From: Clostridia bacterium
GTDB lineage: Bacteria; Bacillota; Clostridia; Oscillospirales; Acutalibacteraceae
Assembly: GCA_017624735.1 (NCBI GenBank)
Contig: JAGAMK010000047.1
Span: 62,001-126,000 of the forward strand
Length of the DNA: 64,000 bases
Direction of reading: 5' to 3'
In this document: piece by piece, positions 7,111-17,633 of the stretch
How positions within the stretch are numbered: position 1 is the stretch's first letter
How the letters are laid out: the number at the start of each line of letters is the position of its first letter
Made by a program: the position numbers and the translations under genes
The notes under the pieces: generated by a model
What the model saw: the letters and a program-made list of their open reading frames with translations, nothing else
The model's database searches: none
Told to the model about the DNA's origin: nothing

Positions 7111-8163
7111 TTGAAAGCGTATTTAATGCTTGAGGACGGTTCTGTTTACGCAGGTACTGCCGCTGGAAAATTCAAAGAAACTGTTTTTGAAACTGTATTC
7201 AACACATCAATGACCGGATATGTTGAACTCCTTTCCGACCCATCGAATAAGGGTTTGGGTGTTATTATGACATACCCTCTTATCGGTAACTATGGTGTTT
7301 GCCTTGAGGATATGGAGTCAGACAAGCTCTATCCATCTGCACTTTTGGTTCACGAACTCTGTGATACACCATCAAACTTCAGATGTGAAATGACTCTTGA
7401 AGATTATCTTAACAAATATGACATTCCTTGTGTTACAGACCTTGACACACGTGAAATTGTTATGAACATCCGTGATAACGGTACAATGAGAGCAATAATC
7501 ACAGACGATATTTCTGATAAAGATGCTCTTATGGCAAAAATCAAGGCATTTGATTCACAAGCACTTACAGTTGAAAGGGCAAATGAAGAAGTTGTATCTA
7601 CAGAAGGTATTTCTGTTGCATTTATTGACCTTGGTGCAAGAAAGAGTTCTGCAAAGAGCTTTGCAGACAAGGGCTTTGCTGTTACAAAGTATTCAGCCGA
7701 TGTAACCGCTGAAGAAATTCTCAATTCAGGTGCTAAAGGCGTTGTTATTTCAAACGGCCCTGAAATCTTTACTGCATTCCAAAGTGTTGTTGCAGAAATC
7801 AAAAAGATTATGGATGCAGGCATGCCTGTTTTCGCAATCGGTTTAGGTCATCAACTTGTAGCACTTGCAAATGGTGGTAAAGTTGAAAAAATGCTCTACG
7901 GTCACAGAGGAGCAAATCTTCCAGTTAAATTCACAGCCGCTGATGAAACATATATTACAACTCACAACCATGGATACACAGTTACAGAAAATGGTATCCC
8001 ACAGAATGCCGAAACTTTATGCGTAAACGTAAACGACGGCACAGTTGAAGGCCTTAAATATGAAAAGGCAATTACTGTTCAGTTTATTCCTGACACAGCA
8101 AGAGGTCATAATACCTCCTTCTTATATAATGATTTCGCAAAAATGATTAAGGAGGGCAAATAA
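7111..8163 (+). CDS. carA: Carbamoyl-phosphate synthase small subunit with degenerate glutaminase site
   Basis: CarA normally hydrolyses glutamine and passes ammonia to CarB for carbamoyl phosphate, used for pyrimidines and arginine. The 350-residue protein is full length, with the N-terminal CPSase domain (residues 1-~150; GNYGVCLEDMES, DLDTREIV) and a C-terminal class I GATase-like domain. Its catalytic residues are missing. Canonical GICLGHQ reads AIGLGHQ (nucleophile Cys to Gly), canonical QYHPEAS reads QFIPDTA (His to Ile, Glu to Asp), and SNGPGDP reads SNGPEIF. GHRGANLPVK and NHGYTV remain. It probably cannot use glutamine. TTG start is supported by family N-terminus MKAYL-LEDG. carB follows one base after the stop. 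Confidence 0.93.
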   Translation: MKAYLMLEDGSVYAGTAAGKFKETVFETVFNTSMTGYVELLSDPSNKGLGVIMTYPLIGNYGVCLEDMESDKLYPSALLVHELCDTPSNFRCEMTLEDYLNKYDIPCVTDLDTREIVMNIRDNGTMRAIITDDISDKDALMAKIKAFDSQALTVERANEEVVSTEGISVAFIDLGARKSSAKSFADKGFAVTKYSADVTAEEILNSGAKGVVISNGPEIFTAFQSVVAEIKKIMDAGMPVFAIGLGHQLVALANGGKVEKMLYGHRGANLPVKFTAADETYITTHNHGYTVTENGIPQNAETLCVNVNDGTVEGLKYEKAITVQFIPDTARGHNTSFLYNDFAKMIKEGK

Positions 8164-8164
8164 G

Positions 8165-11100
8165 ATGTTAGATAAAAGCATTAAAAAGGTAATGGTTATC
8201 GGTTCAGGTCCTATTATTATCGGACAGGCTGCCGAATTTGACTATGCAGGCACTCAGGCTTGTCGCTCCCTTAAAGAAGAAGGCGTTGAGGTTGTTCTTG
8301 TTAACTCCAACCCTGCTACAATTATGACTGATGGCGATATTGCTGATAAAGTTTATATTGAGCCTCTTACAATCCCTACACTTACAAAGATTATTGAAAA
8401 AGAAAAACCAGACTCACTCCTCCCCTCTCTTGGTGGTCAAACAGGTCTTAACCTTGCCATGGAACTTAATGAGTTAGGTATTCTCAAAGAAAATAATGTT
8501 CGTCTTATCGGTATCAATGCTGATTCAATCAGAAAAGCTGAGGACCGTCAGGAATTCAAAGACACAATGGAAGCAATCGGTGAGCCTTGTATTGAGTCCC
8601 TTGTTGTTGAAACAGTTGAAGATGCCCTCGATTTCTCTGCTAAAATCGGTTATCCCGTAATTGTTCGTCCTGCTTACACACTTGGTGGTACAGGTGGTGG
8701 TATCGCTTACGACGAAAAACAACTTCACGAAATCGCTTCAAATGGTATCCGTCTTTCACGTGTTAATCAGGTTCTTATTGAAAAATGTATTTCAGGCTGG
8801 AAAGAAATTGAATTTGAAACAATGCGTGACTCAAAGGGTAACTGCATTACAATCTGTTCAATGGAAAATATGGACCCTGTTGGTATCCATACAGGCGACT
8901 CAATAGTTGTTGCCCCTGCACAGACACTTATGGAAAAAGAATATTCAATGCTCCGTAATGCTGCTCTCAACATTATTTCAGCACTTGATATTCAGGGTGG
9001 TTGTAACGTTCAGTTCGCACTTCACCCAACATCATTCAAATATGCAGTTATTGAAGTTAACCCTCGTGTTTCCCGTTCATCTGCTCTTGCTTCAAAGGCA
9101 ACAGGTTTCCCTATTGCACGAGTTGCATCAAAAATTGCACTTGGACTTGGTCTTGATGAAATTCCAAACGCTGTTACAGGTAAAACATACGCATCTTTTG
9201 AGCCTACAATTGACTACATTGTATGTAAGTTCCCAAAATGGCCATTTGACAAATTTGTTACTGCTAAAAAGACACTTGGTACACAGATGAAGGCTACCGG
9301 TGAGGTTATGTCAATTGCTCGTACATTCGAAGCAGCACTTCACAAATCACTTCACTCTCTTGAAGAAAACAAAGAGTCCCTCCTTCTCGACTCATTTATG
9401 GAAATGACAACTGAAGAAGTTCATAAGGCTCTTTACAATGTTGATAACCTTCGTGTTTATGCTATTGCAGTTGCAATTTACAAGGGAATCGCTCTCGAAG
9501 AAATCCACGACATCACAAAGATTGATATGTGGTTCTTAAATAAAATCAAAAACATTGTAGAAATGGAAAAGACACTTAAATCAGGTCTTTGCGACAAAGA
9601 AACTCTTTTCCAGGCTAAGAAAATGGGCTTTACTGACAATGTTATTGCTAAAAATGTTGGTACAACAAAAGGTGCTATCAAGCATCTTCGTAAACTTTGG
9701 AACATTATTCCATCATTCTCAATCGTTGATACTTGTGCTGCTGAATTCCCTGCACAGACACCATACTACTATTCTGATTATGGTATTGCAAACGAAGTTA
9801 ATCCAAAAACAGATAAAAAGAAGATTATGGTTCTCGGTTCCGGTCCTATCCGTATCGGTCAGGGTGTTGAATTTGACTATTGTTCAGTTCATTCAGTTTG
9901 GGCTCTTAAAAAAGCAGGTTGTGAAGCAATCATCGTAAACAACAACCCTGAAACCGTTTCAACTGACTTTGACGTTTCAGATAAGCTCTATTTTGAGCCA
10001 CTTACACCTGAATATGTTACAAGCATCGTTGAACTTGAAAATCCAGATGGTGCTATTGTTCAGTTCGGTGGACAGACTGCTATTAAGCTTACAAAAACAC
10101 TTAACGATTTAGGTGTTAAGATTCTCGGTACTGATGCCGACCACGTTGACGCGGCAGAAGACAGAGAGCGTTTTGACGAAATTCTTGAATTCTGTGATAT
10201 TGCTCGTCCAAAGGGACAGACAGTATTTACAGCCCAAGAAGCTATTGCTGCTGCTCATTCACTTGGCTACCCCGTACTTGTTCGTCCAAGTTACGTTCTC
10301 GGTGGTCAGGGTATGCAAATTGCCGCAAGTGACGAGGATATTCTTGAATTTATGGACATCATCACAAGAACAATTCCTGACCTTTCAGAACATCCTGTTC
10401 TTGTTGACAAATACCTTATGGGACAGGAAGTTGAAGTTGATGCTATCTGCGATGGTAAAGACATTCTCATTCCCGGTATTATGGAACATATTGACCGTGC
10501 AGGTATTCACTCAGGTGACTCAATTTCAGTTTACCCTGCAGTTACACTCTCACAGAAAGTACAAAAGACAATTGTTGATTATACAAAACGACTTGCATCT
10601 GCTTTGCATGTTATCGGTATGATGAACATACAATTTATTGTACTTCGTGAAACAGTTTATATTATCGAAGTTAACCCACGTTCTTCAAGAACAGTTCCTT
10701 ACATCAGTAAGGTTACAGGTATTCCTGCAATAAGTCTTGCAACAAGAGCAATGCTCGGCGAAAGAATTGCTGACATGGGTTACGGCACAGGTCTTTACAA
10801 GAACAGCGGTTACTATGCAATCAAGCTCCCTGTTTTCTCATTTGAAAAGATTATCGGTGCTGACACATCTCTCGGTCCTGAAATGAAGTCAACCGGTGAA
10901 GTTCTCGGTATCTCAACCGACTATAACGAAGCACTTCTCAAAGCATTCGAGGGTGGCGGTGTTTCAATGCCTAAGGATGCAAAAATCGTTGTTACAGTTC
11001 GTGACAAGGATAAGAAAGAGGTTGGCGAAATGCTCAAAGAGTTCAAGGATTCAGAATTTGAATTCTATGCAACTCCCGGCACTTGCAAGGTTATCCGTGA

Positions 11101-11374
11101 AGCAGGAATTGAGTGTAAAGAGGTTAATCCTCTTACAGGTGCATCACCTAACATTATGGATATGCTTCAGAATGGTGAGGTTTCACTTATCATCAACACA
11201 CCAACACACGGTCGTCTTGCAAATCGTGACGGTTTCAAACTCCGTCGTCTTGCAGTTGAGTCAGGTACATCATGTCTTACATCTCTTGATGCGGCACTCA
11301 GCGTTATGAGAAGTACATTTGTAGTGCCTGAAGACCAGATGAGCCTTACTGATATTGCATCTCTCAAATTATAA
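8165..11374 (+). CDS. carB: Carbamoyl-phosphate synthase large subunit
   Basis: This 1069-residue protein has the two homologous ATP-grasp halves. The first opens with VMVIGSGPIIIGQAAEFDY and has PAYTLGGTGGG. The second opens with IMVLGSGPIRIGQGVEFDY near residue 553 and has PSYVLGGQGMQ. It ends with the MGS-like allosteric domain (residues ~935-1069; NTPTHGRLANRDGFKLRR). The first half makes carboxyphosphate and carbamate, the second phosphorylates carbamate. All landmarks I can check look intact, unlike its CarA partner. ATG 8165 lies one base after carA with AAGGAGG inside the carA end, so the two are translationally coupled. Confidence 0.97.
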   Translation: MLDKSIKKVMVIGSGPIIIGQAAEFDYAGTQACRSLKEEGVEVVLVNSNPATIMTDGDIADKVYIEPLTIPTLTKIIEKEKPDSLLPSLGGQTGLNLAMELNELGILKENNVRLIGINADSIRKAEDRQEFKDTMEAIGEPCIESLVVETVEDALDFSAKIGYPVIVRPAYTLGGTGGGIAYDEKQLHEIASNGIRLSRVNQVLIEKCISGWKEIEFETMRDSKGNCITICSMENMDPVGIHTGDSIVVAPAQTLMEKEYSMLRNAALNIISALDIQGGCNVQFALHPTSFKYAVIEVNPRVSRSSALASKATGFPIARVASKIALGLGLDEIPNAVTGKTYASFEPTIDYIVCKFPKWPFDKFVTAKKTLGTQMKATGEVMSIARTFEAALHKSLHSLEENKESLLLDSFMEMTTEEVHKALYNVDNLRVYAIAVAIYKGIALEEIHDITKIDMWFLNKIKNIVEMEKTLKSGLCDKETLFQAKKMGFTDNVIAKNVGTTKGAIKHLRKLWNIIPSFSIVDTCAAEFPAQTPYYYSDYGIANEVNPKTDKKKIMVLGSGPIRIGQGVEFDYCSVHSVWALKKAGCEAIIVNNNPETVSTDFDVSDKLYFEPLTPEYVTSIVELENPDGAIVQFGGQTAIKLTKTLNDLGVKILGTDADHVDAAEDRERFDEILEFCDIARPKGQTVFTAQEAIAAAHSLGYPVLVRPSYVLGGQGMQIAASDEDILEFMDIITRTIPDLSEHPVLVDKYLMGQEVEVDAICDGKDILIPGIMEHIDRAGIHSGDSISVYPAVTLSQKVQKTIVDYTKRLASALHVIGMMNIQFIVLRETVYIIEVNPRSSRTVPYISKVTGIPAISLATRAMLGERIADMGYGTGLYKNSGYYAIKLPVFSFEKIIGADTSLGPEMKSTGEVLGISTDYNEALLKAFEGGGVSMPKDAKIVVTVRDKDKKEVGEMLKEFKDSEFEFYATPGTCKVIREAGIECKEVNPLTGASPNIMDMLQNGEVSLIINTPTHGRLANRDGFKLRRLAVESGTSCLTSLDAALSVMRSTFVVPEDQMSLTDIASLKL

Positions 11375-11382
11375 TTAACTGT

Positions 11383-11413
11383 GTCGGAATTGGGAATTTC
11401 AACTCAATTCCGA
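11383..11413 (+). terminator. Hairpin after carB, possible weak terminator
   Basis: GTCGGAATTG and CAATTCCGAC form a 10-bp perfect stem with a 11-nt loop, followed only by TATACTTTT. Termination would be partial, so the next gene may be read through from carAB. Confidence 0.5.
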
Positions 11414-11438
11414 CTATACTTTTAAGGAGTGAATTCTT

Positions 11439-12614
11439 ATGGCAGGTATAGTTGAGTATTCTTTGATAAATTCACCTAAAGATTTCGAAAAAATGCCTTT
11501 CAACAAAGTCGATGGTCTTATTTTTGCACAACTTGCCTATCTTGACTTTGATACTTTTGTGCCTGACAGACAGTTATTTGCAAGAGGAGTCACTTTCTCT
11601 AAAATCTGTGAACAGGAAAATTTTGAAGAGCTTTTCCCTCTTGAAAGAACCGCAAGAAAAAATCTTCTGCTTTTCAATGCCATGGCATACAGCAAAAGAT
11701 ACGGCAGAGTAAGAATAAATTATCACGAAAACATTTTTGACAGTCAAGAACGAATTCAGTTTTCAGCCACAACATTCATAATGCCTAATGGTGATGCCTG
11801 TGTTTCATTCAGAGGCACAGATTCAACTATCACAGGCTGGCGTGAAAACTTTAATATGCTTTATAATGATACAGTCCCTGCACAAATTTCTGCCGTTAAA
11901 TACCTTAACAATGTAGCAAGAAAAATAAGGGGTAACATAACTGTTGTCGGACATTCTAAAGGTGGTAATCTTGCTATTTATGCAAGTGTTATGTGCTCCG
12001 AGAAAACAAAGGAAAAAATTGTTGAGGTGCAAAGCTTTGACAGTCCCGGATTTACAGAAGAATTTGTTGAGTCAAAAAACTACCTTGAAACTGAAAGCAA
12101 AATTCTCAAATTTGTCCCTGAAGATTCAATGATTGGTATGCTTTTAAATGATACTGCATCATACAGAATTGTAAAAAGTGATGGTGAAGGAATTCATCAG
12201 CACGACCCATTTTTATGGATTATTGAAAATAACGACTTTGTTACAGGCGAAAAAATACATACAAAGGCACAATTTGTTAACAGTACTTTCAAAGAATGGG
12301 TAAATAATTTTACACCTGAACAACGTGAACTTTTTGTTGATGCTATGTTTGACATTGTTGAAGCAACAAATGTGCAAAAGGCAGAAAGTTTTGTTGACTG
12401 GAGCGAAAACTTAAAGGGAAATACATCTTTGATTCTTGATACAATTAAAGATTTAGACCCCGAAACAAGAAGCTTTATGCTTAAAGTATTGAGAAATATC
12501 TTCCCATCTGTAACGGATAGTGTGCTTACAAAACCAAAAAGTATAATTAAAAACACTTGGGGTAAAATCAAATCAAGAAAAACTGAAACAGACGACAGTA
12601 ATCTTGATATATAA
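11439..12614 (+). CDS. Mbeg1-like (DUF2974) alpha/beta-hydrolase family protein
   Basis: The 391-residue protein matches the DUF2974/Mbeg1-like lipase-like family common in Firmicutes. An early segment (FNKVDGLIFAQLAYLDF) typical of the family is followed by CVSFRGTDSTITGWRENFNM, the oxyanion-side motif of lipase-3-type folds. The nucleophile elbow VVGHSKGGNLAIYA comes next (Ser at residue ~170), then VQSFDSPGF. The C-terminal ~120 residues are helical and charged. No signal peptide is seen. The substrate is unknown; a lipid or ester hydrolase is inferred. ATG 11439 has AAGGAGT. It follows carB after a hairpin with weak U-run. Confidence 0.85.
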   Translation: MAGIVEYSLINSPKDFEKMPFNKVDGLIFAQLAYLDFDTFVPDRQLFARGVTFSKICEQENFEELFPLERTARKNLLLFNAMAYSKRYGRVRINYHENIFDSQERIQFSATTFIMPNGDACVSFRGTDSTITGWRENFNMLYNDTVPAQISAVKYLNNVARKIRGNITVVGHSKGGNLAIYASVMCSEKTKEKIVEVQSFDSPGFTEEFVESKNYLETESKILKFVPEDSMIGMLLNDTASYRIVKSDGEGIHQHDPFLWIIENNDFVTGEKIHTKAQFVNSTFKEWVNNFTPEQRELFVDAMFDIVEATNVQKAESFVDWSENLKGNTSLILDTIKDLDPETRSFMLKVLRNIFPSVTDSVLTKPKSIIKNTWGKIKSRKTETDDSNLDI

Positions 12615-12618
12615 AAAA

Positions 12619-12681
12619 TGTCAGTTCGAAACCATCCTGACATGAGTGGGTTTACCTACTCTAAATCAAAACTACGGAGTG
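12619..12681 (+). promoter_or_regulatory. Candidate preQ1 riboswitch before queT
   Basis: The 70-nt leader of queT folds into TGTCAG/CTGACA with a 12-nt loop (TTCGAAACCATC), then a 7-bp hairpin GAGTGGG-TTTA-CCTACTC, then an A-rich stretch and the ribosome site GGAGTG (12676-12681). Loop CCATCC can partly pair with that ribosome site, and AAACC can pair with GGTTT, pseudoknots of the kind used by preQ1-II/III classes. preQ1 riboswitches commonly control queT. The class is not decided by eye. Confidence 0.55.
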
Positions 12682-12687
12682 ATAAAA

Positions 12688-13197
12688 ATGAATAAAAAAA
12701 AGACTATGTTTATAGTCGAATCGGCAGTTATTGCAGCCCTTTACGCGGGACTTACCTATGCAGCAAGTATGCTAAACCTTGCTTATGGCAGTATTCAGTT
12801 CAGATTTTCGGAGGCCTTGACAATTCTTGCTACGCTTACACCTGCTGCAATTCCCGGCCTTACAATCGGTTGCTTTTTAGGTAATATTACAAGTCCTTAC
12901 GGATTGATTGATATTATCTGTGGCACGATTGCAACCTCACTTGCAGCGGTTTTATCCTATGCTACAAGAAAAATCACAATAAAAAAACTGCCCTTGCTTT
13001 CTCCTCTTTTTCCCGTGCTTACAAATGCAGTAATCGTGGGAATTGAAATTACATTGTTTATGCCCGAAGGATTTAAAATGCAAGCATTCTTAATCAATGC
13101 GATGCAGATTGCAATAGGACAGCTTGTAATGTGCTACGGACTTGGAATGCCATTATATAATGTAATTAAAAAGACAAAACTTTATAAGAAGATATAA
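12688..13197 (+). CDS. queT: QueT family queuosine-precursor transporter (ECF S component)
   Basis: This 169-residue hydrophobic protein with about five membrane segments has the family traits: VESAVIAALYAGLTYA at the N-terminus, IQFRFSEALTIL, and GLTIGCFLGNI, GLIDIICGTIATSLAA. QueT is the substrate-binding S component for queuosine precursors such as preQ1, and works with the shared EcfA1-EcfA2-EcfT energizing module, which this window also encodes at 54.2-56.8 kb. ATG 12688 follows CGGAGTGATAAAA; the longer in-frame start would lie within the riboswitch-like leader. A strong terminator follows. Confidence 0.88.
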   Translation: MNKKKTMFIVESAVIAALYAGLTYAASMLNLAYGSIQFRFSEALTILATLTPAAIPGLTIGCFLGNITSPYGLIDIICGTIATSLAAVLSYATRKITIKKLPLLSPLFPVLTNAVIVGIEITLFMPEGFKMQAFLINAMQIAIGQLVMCYGLGMPLYNVIKKTKLYKKI

Positions 13198-13198
13198 A

Positions 13199-13233
13199 AA
13201 CAGCGTGATAGCCAAAATGGTTATCACGCTGTT
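13199..13233. terminator. Hairpin terminator between queT and the hemolysin III gene
   Basis: AACAGCGTGATAGCC, AAAA loop and GGTTATCACGCTGTT make a near-perfect 15-bp stem. The T-run is on the minus side (TTTTTATA), the A-run on the plus side; it can serve convergent transcripts from both sides. Confidence 0.85.
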
Positions 13234-13252
13234 AAAAATATCAAATATTTTA

Positions 13253-13283
13253 ATCGGCAGGGTCAAGACCTCGCCCTACCGAT
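13253..13283. repeat. Short palindromic repeat (GGGCGAGG...CCCTGCC type)
   Basis: ATCGGCAGGG, an 11-nt loop and CCCTACCGAT form an imperfect stem just beyond the stop of the hemolysin III gene. It resembles two elements at 46.77-46.85 kb and belongs to a dispersed palindromic family (inference from the three copies here). Confidence 0.5.
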
Positions 13284-13284
13284 T

Positions 13285-13953
13285 TCATACAAAAACATAC
13301 AAATACAAGTTTATAAAATGTATTGTTGCGCCTATTATTACGAAGATGTGGAATATTGTGTGGAAATACTTTTTCTTTGCACCAATTGCGAAGAGGATTA
13401 GTCCAACTATATACGCACCATTACCTGCAAGGACATATTTTACTCCAACAGGGTCAACCTTATCCCCTATTACAAAAAGGGATGAAAACGCACAAAAGCC
13501 GATTACGATATAAAGCACCATTCTTATTGCTTTTGTTTTGCTGAATGATGTTAATGTCAATATAATTGAAACCACTGTGGCTATAAGGCAAATTAAAAAC
13601 AATGCCCAACCAAGAGTATAATTGATTGTAGCCACGGACAGTAGCATATATGGGGTAATCGTACCAATAAGCATAAAGTAAATTGCAGTATAATCCACCA
13701 CTCGCATCATTTTCTTTGCATTAGAAAGTGGTAAGCCGTGATAAACAGATGAACAGACAAAAACTATTAACATCGAAAGGCAATAGACAAGTCCTATGGC
13801 GAGATAATCCCATCTATGAAGCGATATTGAGCGTTCAACACATAAAAACGATGCTATAAGTGCAAGAATTGCACCAAAAATGTGAGTTACAGAATTTAAG
13901 ATTTCTTCTGTTTTTGTATATTTAACAAATTCAATTGAATCAAGATTTTTCAT
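13285..13953 (-). CDS. Hemolysin III / PAQR-type membrane protein
   Basis: The 222-residue protein has seven predicted membrane helices and the conserved PAQR/HlyIII residues: NSVTHIFGA near residue 20, SSVYHGLPLS near residue 88, VVDYTAIYFMLIGTITPY, and the C-terminal pair HTIFHIFVIIGATIHF. In homologues these His residues with an Asp bind a metal at an intramembrane site of hydrolase type. The label hemolysin is historical; the physiological role is uncertain and may concern membrane homeostasis. ATG 13953 has AGGTGGTGA. The gene is a single unit downstream of the dnaJ terminator. Confidence 0.9.
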   Translation of the reverse strand: MKNLDSIEFVKYTKTEEILNSVTHIFGAILALIASFLCVERSISLHRWDYLAIGLVYCLSMLIVFVCSSVYHGLPLSNAKKMMRVVDYTAIYFMLIGTITPYMLLSVATINYTLGWALFLICLIATVVSIILTLTSFSKTKAIRMVLYIVIGFCAFSSLFVIGDKVDPVGVKYVLAGNGAYIVGLILFAIGAKKKYFHTIFHIFVIIGATIHFINLYLYVFV

Positions 13954-13985
13954 ACTGTCACCACCTCACTTATACATATTATATT

Positions 13986-14023
13986 ACAAAAAATAAGGAC
14001 AAATCAACTGATTTGCCCTTATT
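13986..14023 (-). terminator. Terminator after dnaJ
   Basis: On the minus strand AATAAGGGCAAATCA and TGATTTGTCCTTATT pair over 15 bp with a two-base loop, followed by TTTTTTG. It closes the hrcA-grpE-dnaK-dnaJ operon just after the dnaJ stop. Confidence 0.9.
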
Positions 14024-14026
14024 TTT

Positions 14027-15172
14027 TCATTTCTTTTTCTTACCGAAGAAGCTCTTTTTGCCATCGCCGAGTCCTTCGTCAACATTGAATTCCATAGCAA
14101 GTTGCTTAATTAACTCACTTTGCTTATCAGTAAGTTTCTTTGGAATATCAACGATAATGCGAACAAGCTGGTCGCCCTTACCCATTCTTCCTTGAATACC
14201 GCGTCCGCGAAGTTTAAACACATCACCCGGTTGTGTACCGGCAGGAACATTGTATTCAACCTTACCGTCAAGAGTTGGCACCTGAATTGTGCAACCCAAC
14301 GCAACCTGCATAAATGAAAGATGCACATCACACCACACATTATATCCGTCACGTTCAAAAATCGGATGAGGACGAACATTTACAACGATATTAAGGTCAC
14401 CTGCAGGGCCACCGTTTACACCTTTGTTTCCCTGACCGCGGACAGTTAAAATCTGGCGGTCATCAACACCTGCCGGGATATTGATGTCAAGCTTTGCATT
14501 CTTGCGAACACGACCTGCACCATTACATTTCTTACAAGGATTGTCAATAATTGTGCCCTTACCGTTACAACGAGTACAAGGTTTAGATGACTGAATAACA
14601 CCAAAAGGTGTTCTCTGTTGTACAGTTACCTGACCGCGACCGTTACATTCAGGACAAGTTTTTGGTGAATGACCACTCTGACAACCATTTCCGTGACATT
14701 CTTCACAGGTTTCAATTCGCATAGTGTCAATTGAACGAGCACAACCCTTTGCTGCCTCTTCAAATGAAATGGTAATACTTGCTTGTGTATCGCTACCACG
14801 TTGAGGTGCATTCGGATTTGCTCTGCCACCACCAAAACCACCACCGAAGCCGTTTCCGAATATTGAGCCGAAAATGTCGCCAAGGTCGAAATCCATTCCA
14901 CCAAAGCCACCACCGTAGCCACCTTGACCGGCACCATAGTTAGGGTCAACACCTGCGTGGCCGAACTGGTCGTATCTTGCCTTTTTCTCGCTATCGGAAA
15001 GAATTTCATAGGCTTCATTTGCCTCTTTGAATTTTTCTTCAGCCTCTTTATTATTGGGGTTCAAGTCGGGATGATATTTTTTTGCAGCCTTACGATAAGC
15101 CTTTTTAATTTCATCATCGGACGCTGATTTATCAACACCCAACACCTCATAATAATCTCTTTTTTCTGCCAT
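14027..15172 (-). CDS. dnaJ: Chaperone protein DnaJ (Hsp40, type I)
   Basis: The 381-residue protein has the type I DnaJ layout. A J domain carries KKYHPDLNP, where the HPD stimulates DnaK ATPase. A Gly/Phe-rich linker ([13 protein letters not shown] onward) follows. Four zinc repeats come next ([32 protein letters not shown]), then two beta C-terminal substrate-binding domains. It delivers unfolded clients to DnaK. ATG 15172 with GGAGATACTT is preferred to the longer in-frame start at 15199. It is last in the CIRCE-controlled operon. Confidence 0.97.
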   Translation of the reverse strand: MAEKRDYYEVLGVDKSASDDEIKKAYRKAAKKYHPDLNPNNKEAEEKFKEANEAYEILSDSEKKARYDQFGHAGVDPNYGAGQGGYGGGFGGMDFDLGDIFGSIFGNGFGGGFGGGRANPNAPQRGSDTQASITISFEEAAKGCARSIDTMRIETCEECHGNGCQSGHSPKTCPECNGRGQVTVQQRTPFGVIQSSKPCTRCNGKGTIIDNPCKKCNGAGRVRKNAKLDINIPAGVDDRQILTVRGQGNKGVNGGPAGDLNIVVNVRPHPIFERDGYNVWCDVHLSFMQVALGCTIQVPTLDGKVEYNVPAGTQPGDVFKLRGRGIQGRMGKGDQLVRIIVDIPKKLTDKQSELIKQLAMEFNVDEGLGDGKKSFFGKKKK

Positions 15173-15197
15173 AAGTATCTCCAAATAATACGGATTC

Positions 15198-15225
15198 ACG
15201 GACAGACTTTTTACAGTCTGTCCGT
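15198..15225. other. Intergenic hairpin between dnaK and dnaJ
   Basis: ACGGACAGACT and AGTCTGTCCGT form an 11-bp perfect stem in the dnaK-dnaJ gap. No T-run follows on the coding strand. It could be a processing site or 3'-end stabilizer that makes dnaK mRNA outlast dnaJ mRNA (inference). Confidence 0.5.
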
Positions 15226-15235
15226 TATTTTTTAA

Positions 15236-17107
<1,872 letters not shown>

Positions 17108-17122
17108 TTATTTACTGATTTC

Positions 17123-17632
17123 TCAGTTTACTACCTTAACTATTGCAGGACGGATTACTCTGTCGCCCATTTTGTATCCTGTTGAGAATACATCTGAAAT
17201 GCTGTTTTCGGGAAGATTCTCATCCTCACCGTGCATTACTGCATTGTGGATATTCGGGTCAAAGGTTTCACCCTTTTCACCGAATGACTCAACACCAAGT
17301 TTCTTGAATGTTTCACCGTACTGATTAAAAATCATTTCAATGCCTTTTTTGAAAGACTCAAGGTCAGAGACTTCAGCACTCATTGCTCTCATAAAGTTAT
17401 CATATACAGGTAAAAATTCACCAATTGTTGATGCCTTTGTATCTCCGTAAGCCATTTCTTTTTCTTTCTGTGAACGTTTACGGAAATTATCATATTCTGC
17501 CATAACTCTTAAAAGTCTGTCTTTTGTTTCATTAAGTTCAGCAGTTAATTTTTCTTCTGCAGTAGGTTCTGCCAGTTGGGCTGTTTCTTCAACAACTTCC
17601 TCAACTGTTTCCTTTTTCTTATCTTTTGCCAT
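17123..17632 (-). CDS. grpE: Nucleotide exchange factor GrpE
   Basis: The 169-residue product starts with an acidic low-complexity stretch (TVEEVVEETAQLAEPTAEEK), then a long coiled coil (LNETKDRLLRVMAEYDNFRKR) and the C-terminal beta domain (GVESFGEKGETFDPNIHNAVMH). It releases ADP from DnaK. The ribosome site GGAGGATTAAA lies over the hrcA stop codon and the start is one base after it, so the genes are coupled. Confidence 0.96.
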   Translation of the reverse strand: MAKDKKKETVEEVVEETAQLAEPTAEEKLTAELNETKDRLLRVMAEYDNFRKRSQKEKEMAYGDTKASTIGEFLPVYDNFMRAMSAEVSDLESFKKGIEMIFNQYGETFKKLGVESFGEKGETFDPNIHNAVMHGEDENLPENSISDVFSTGYKMGDRVIRPAIVKVVN

Positions 17633-17633
17633 T

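Noticed and set aside
7404..7823. Minus-strand 139-codon frame inside carA, and similar long antisense frames in rplA, carB, dnaK and clpE
   Set aside because: They lie antisense or out of frame to clear family members, without ribosome sites; shadows of codon bias.
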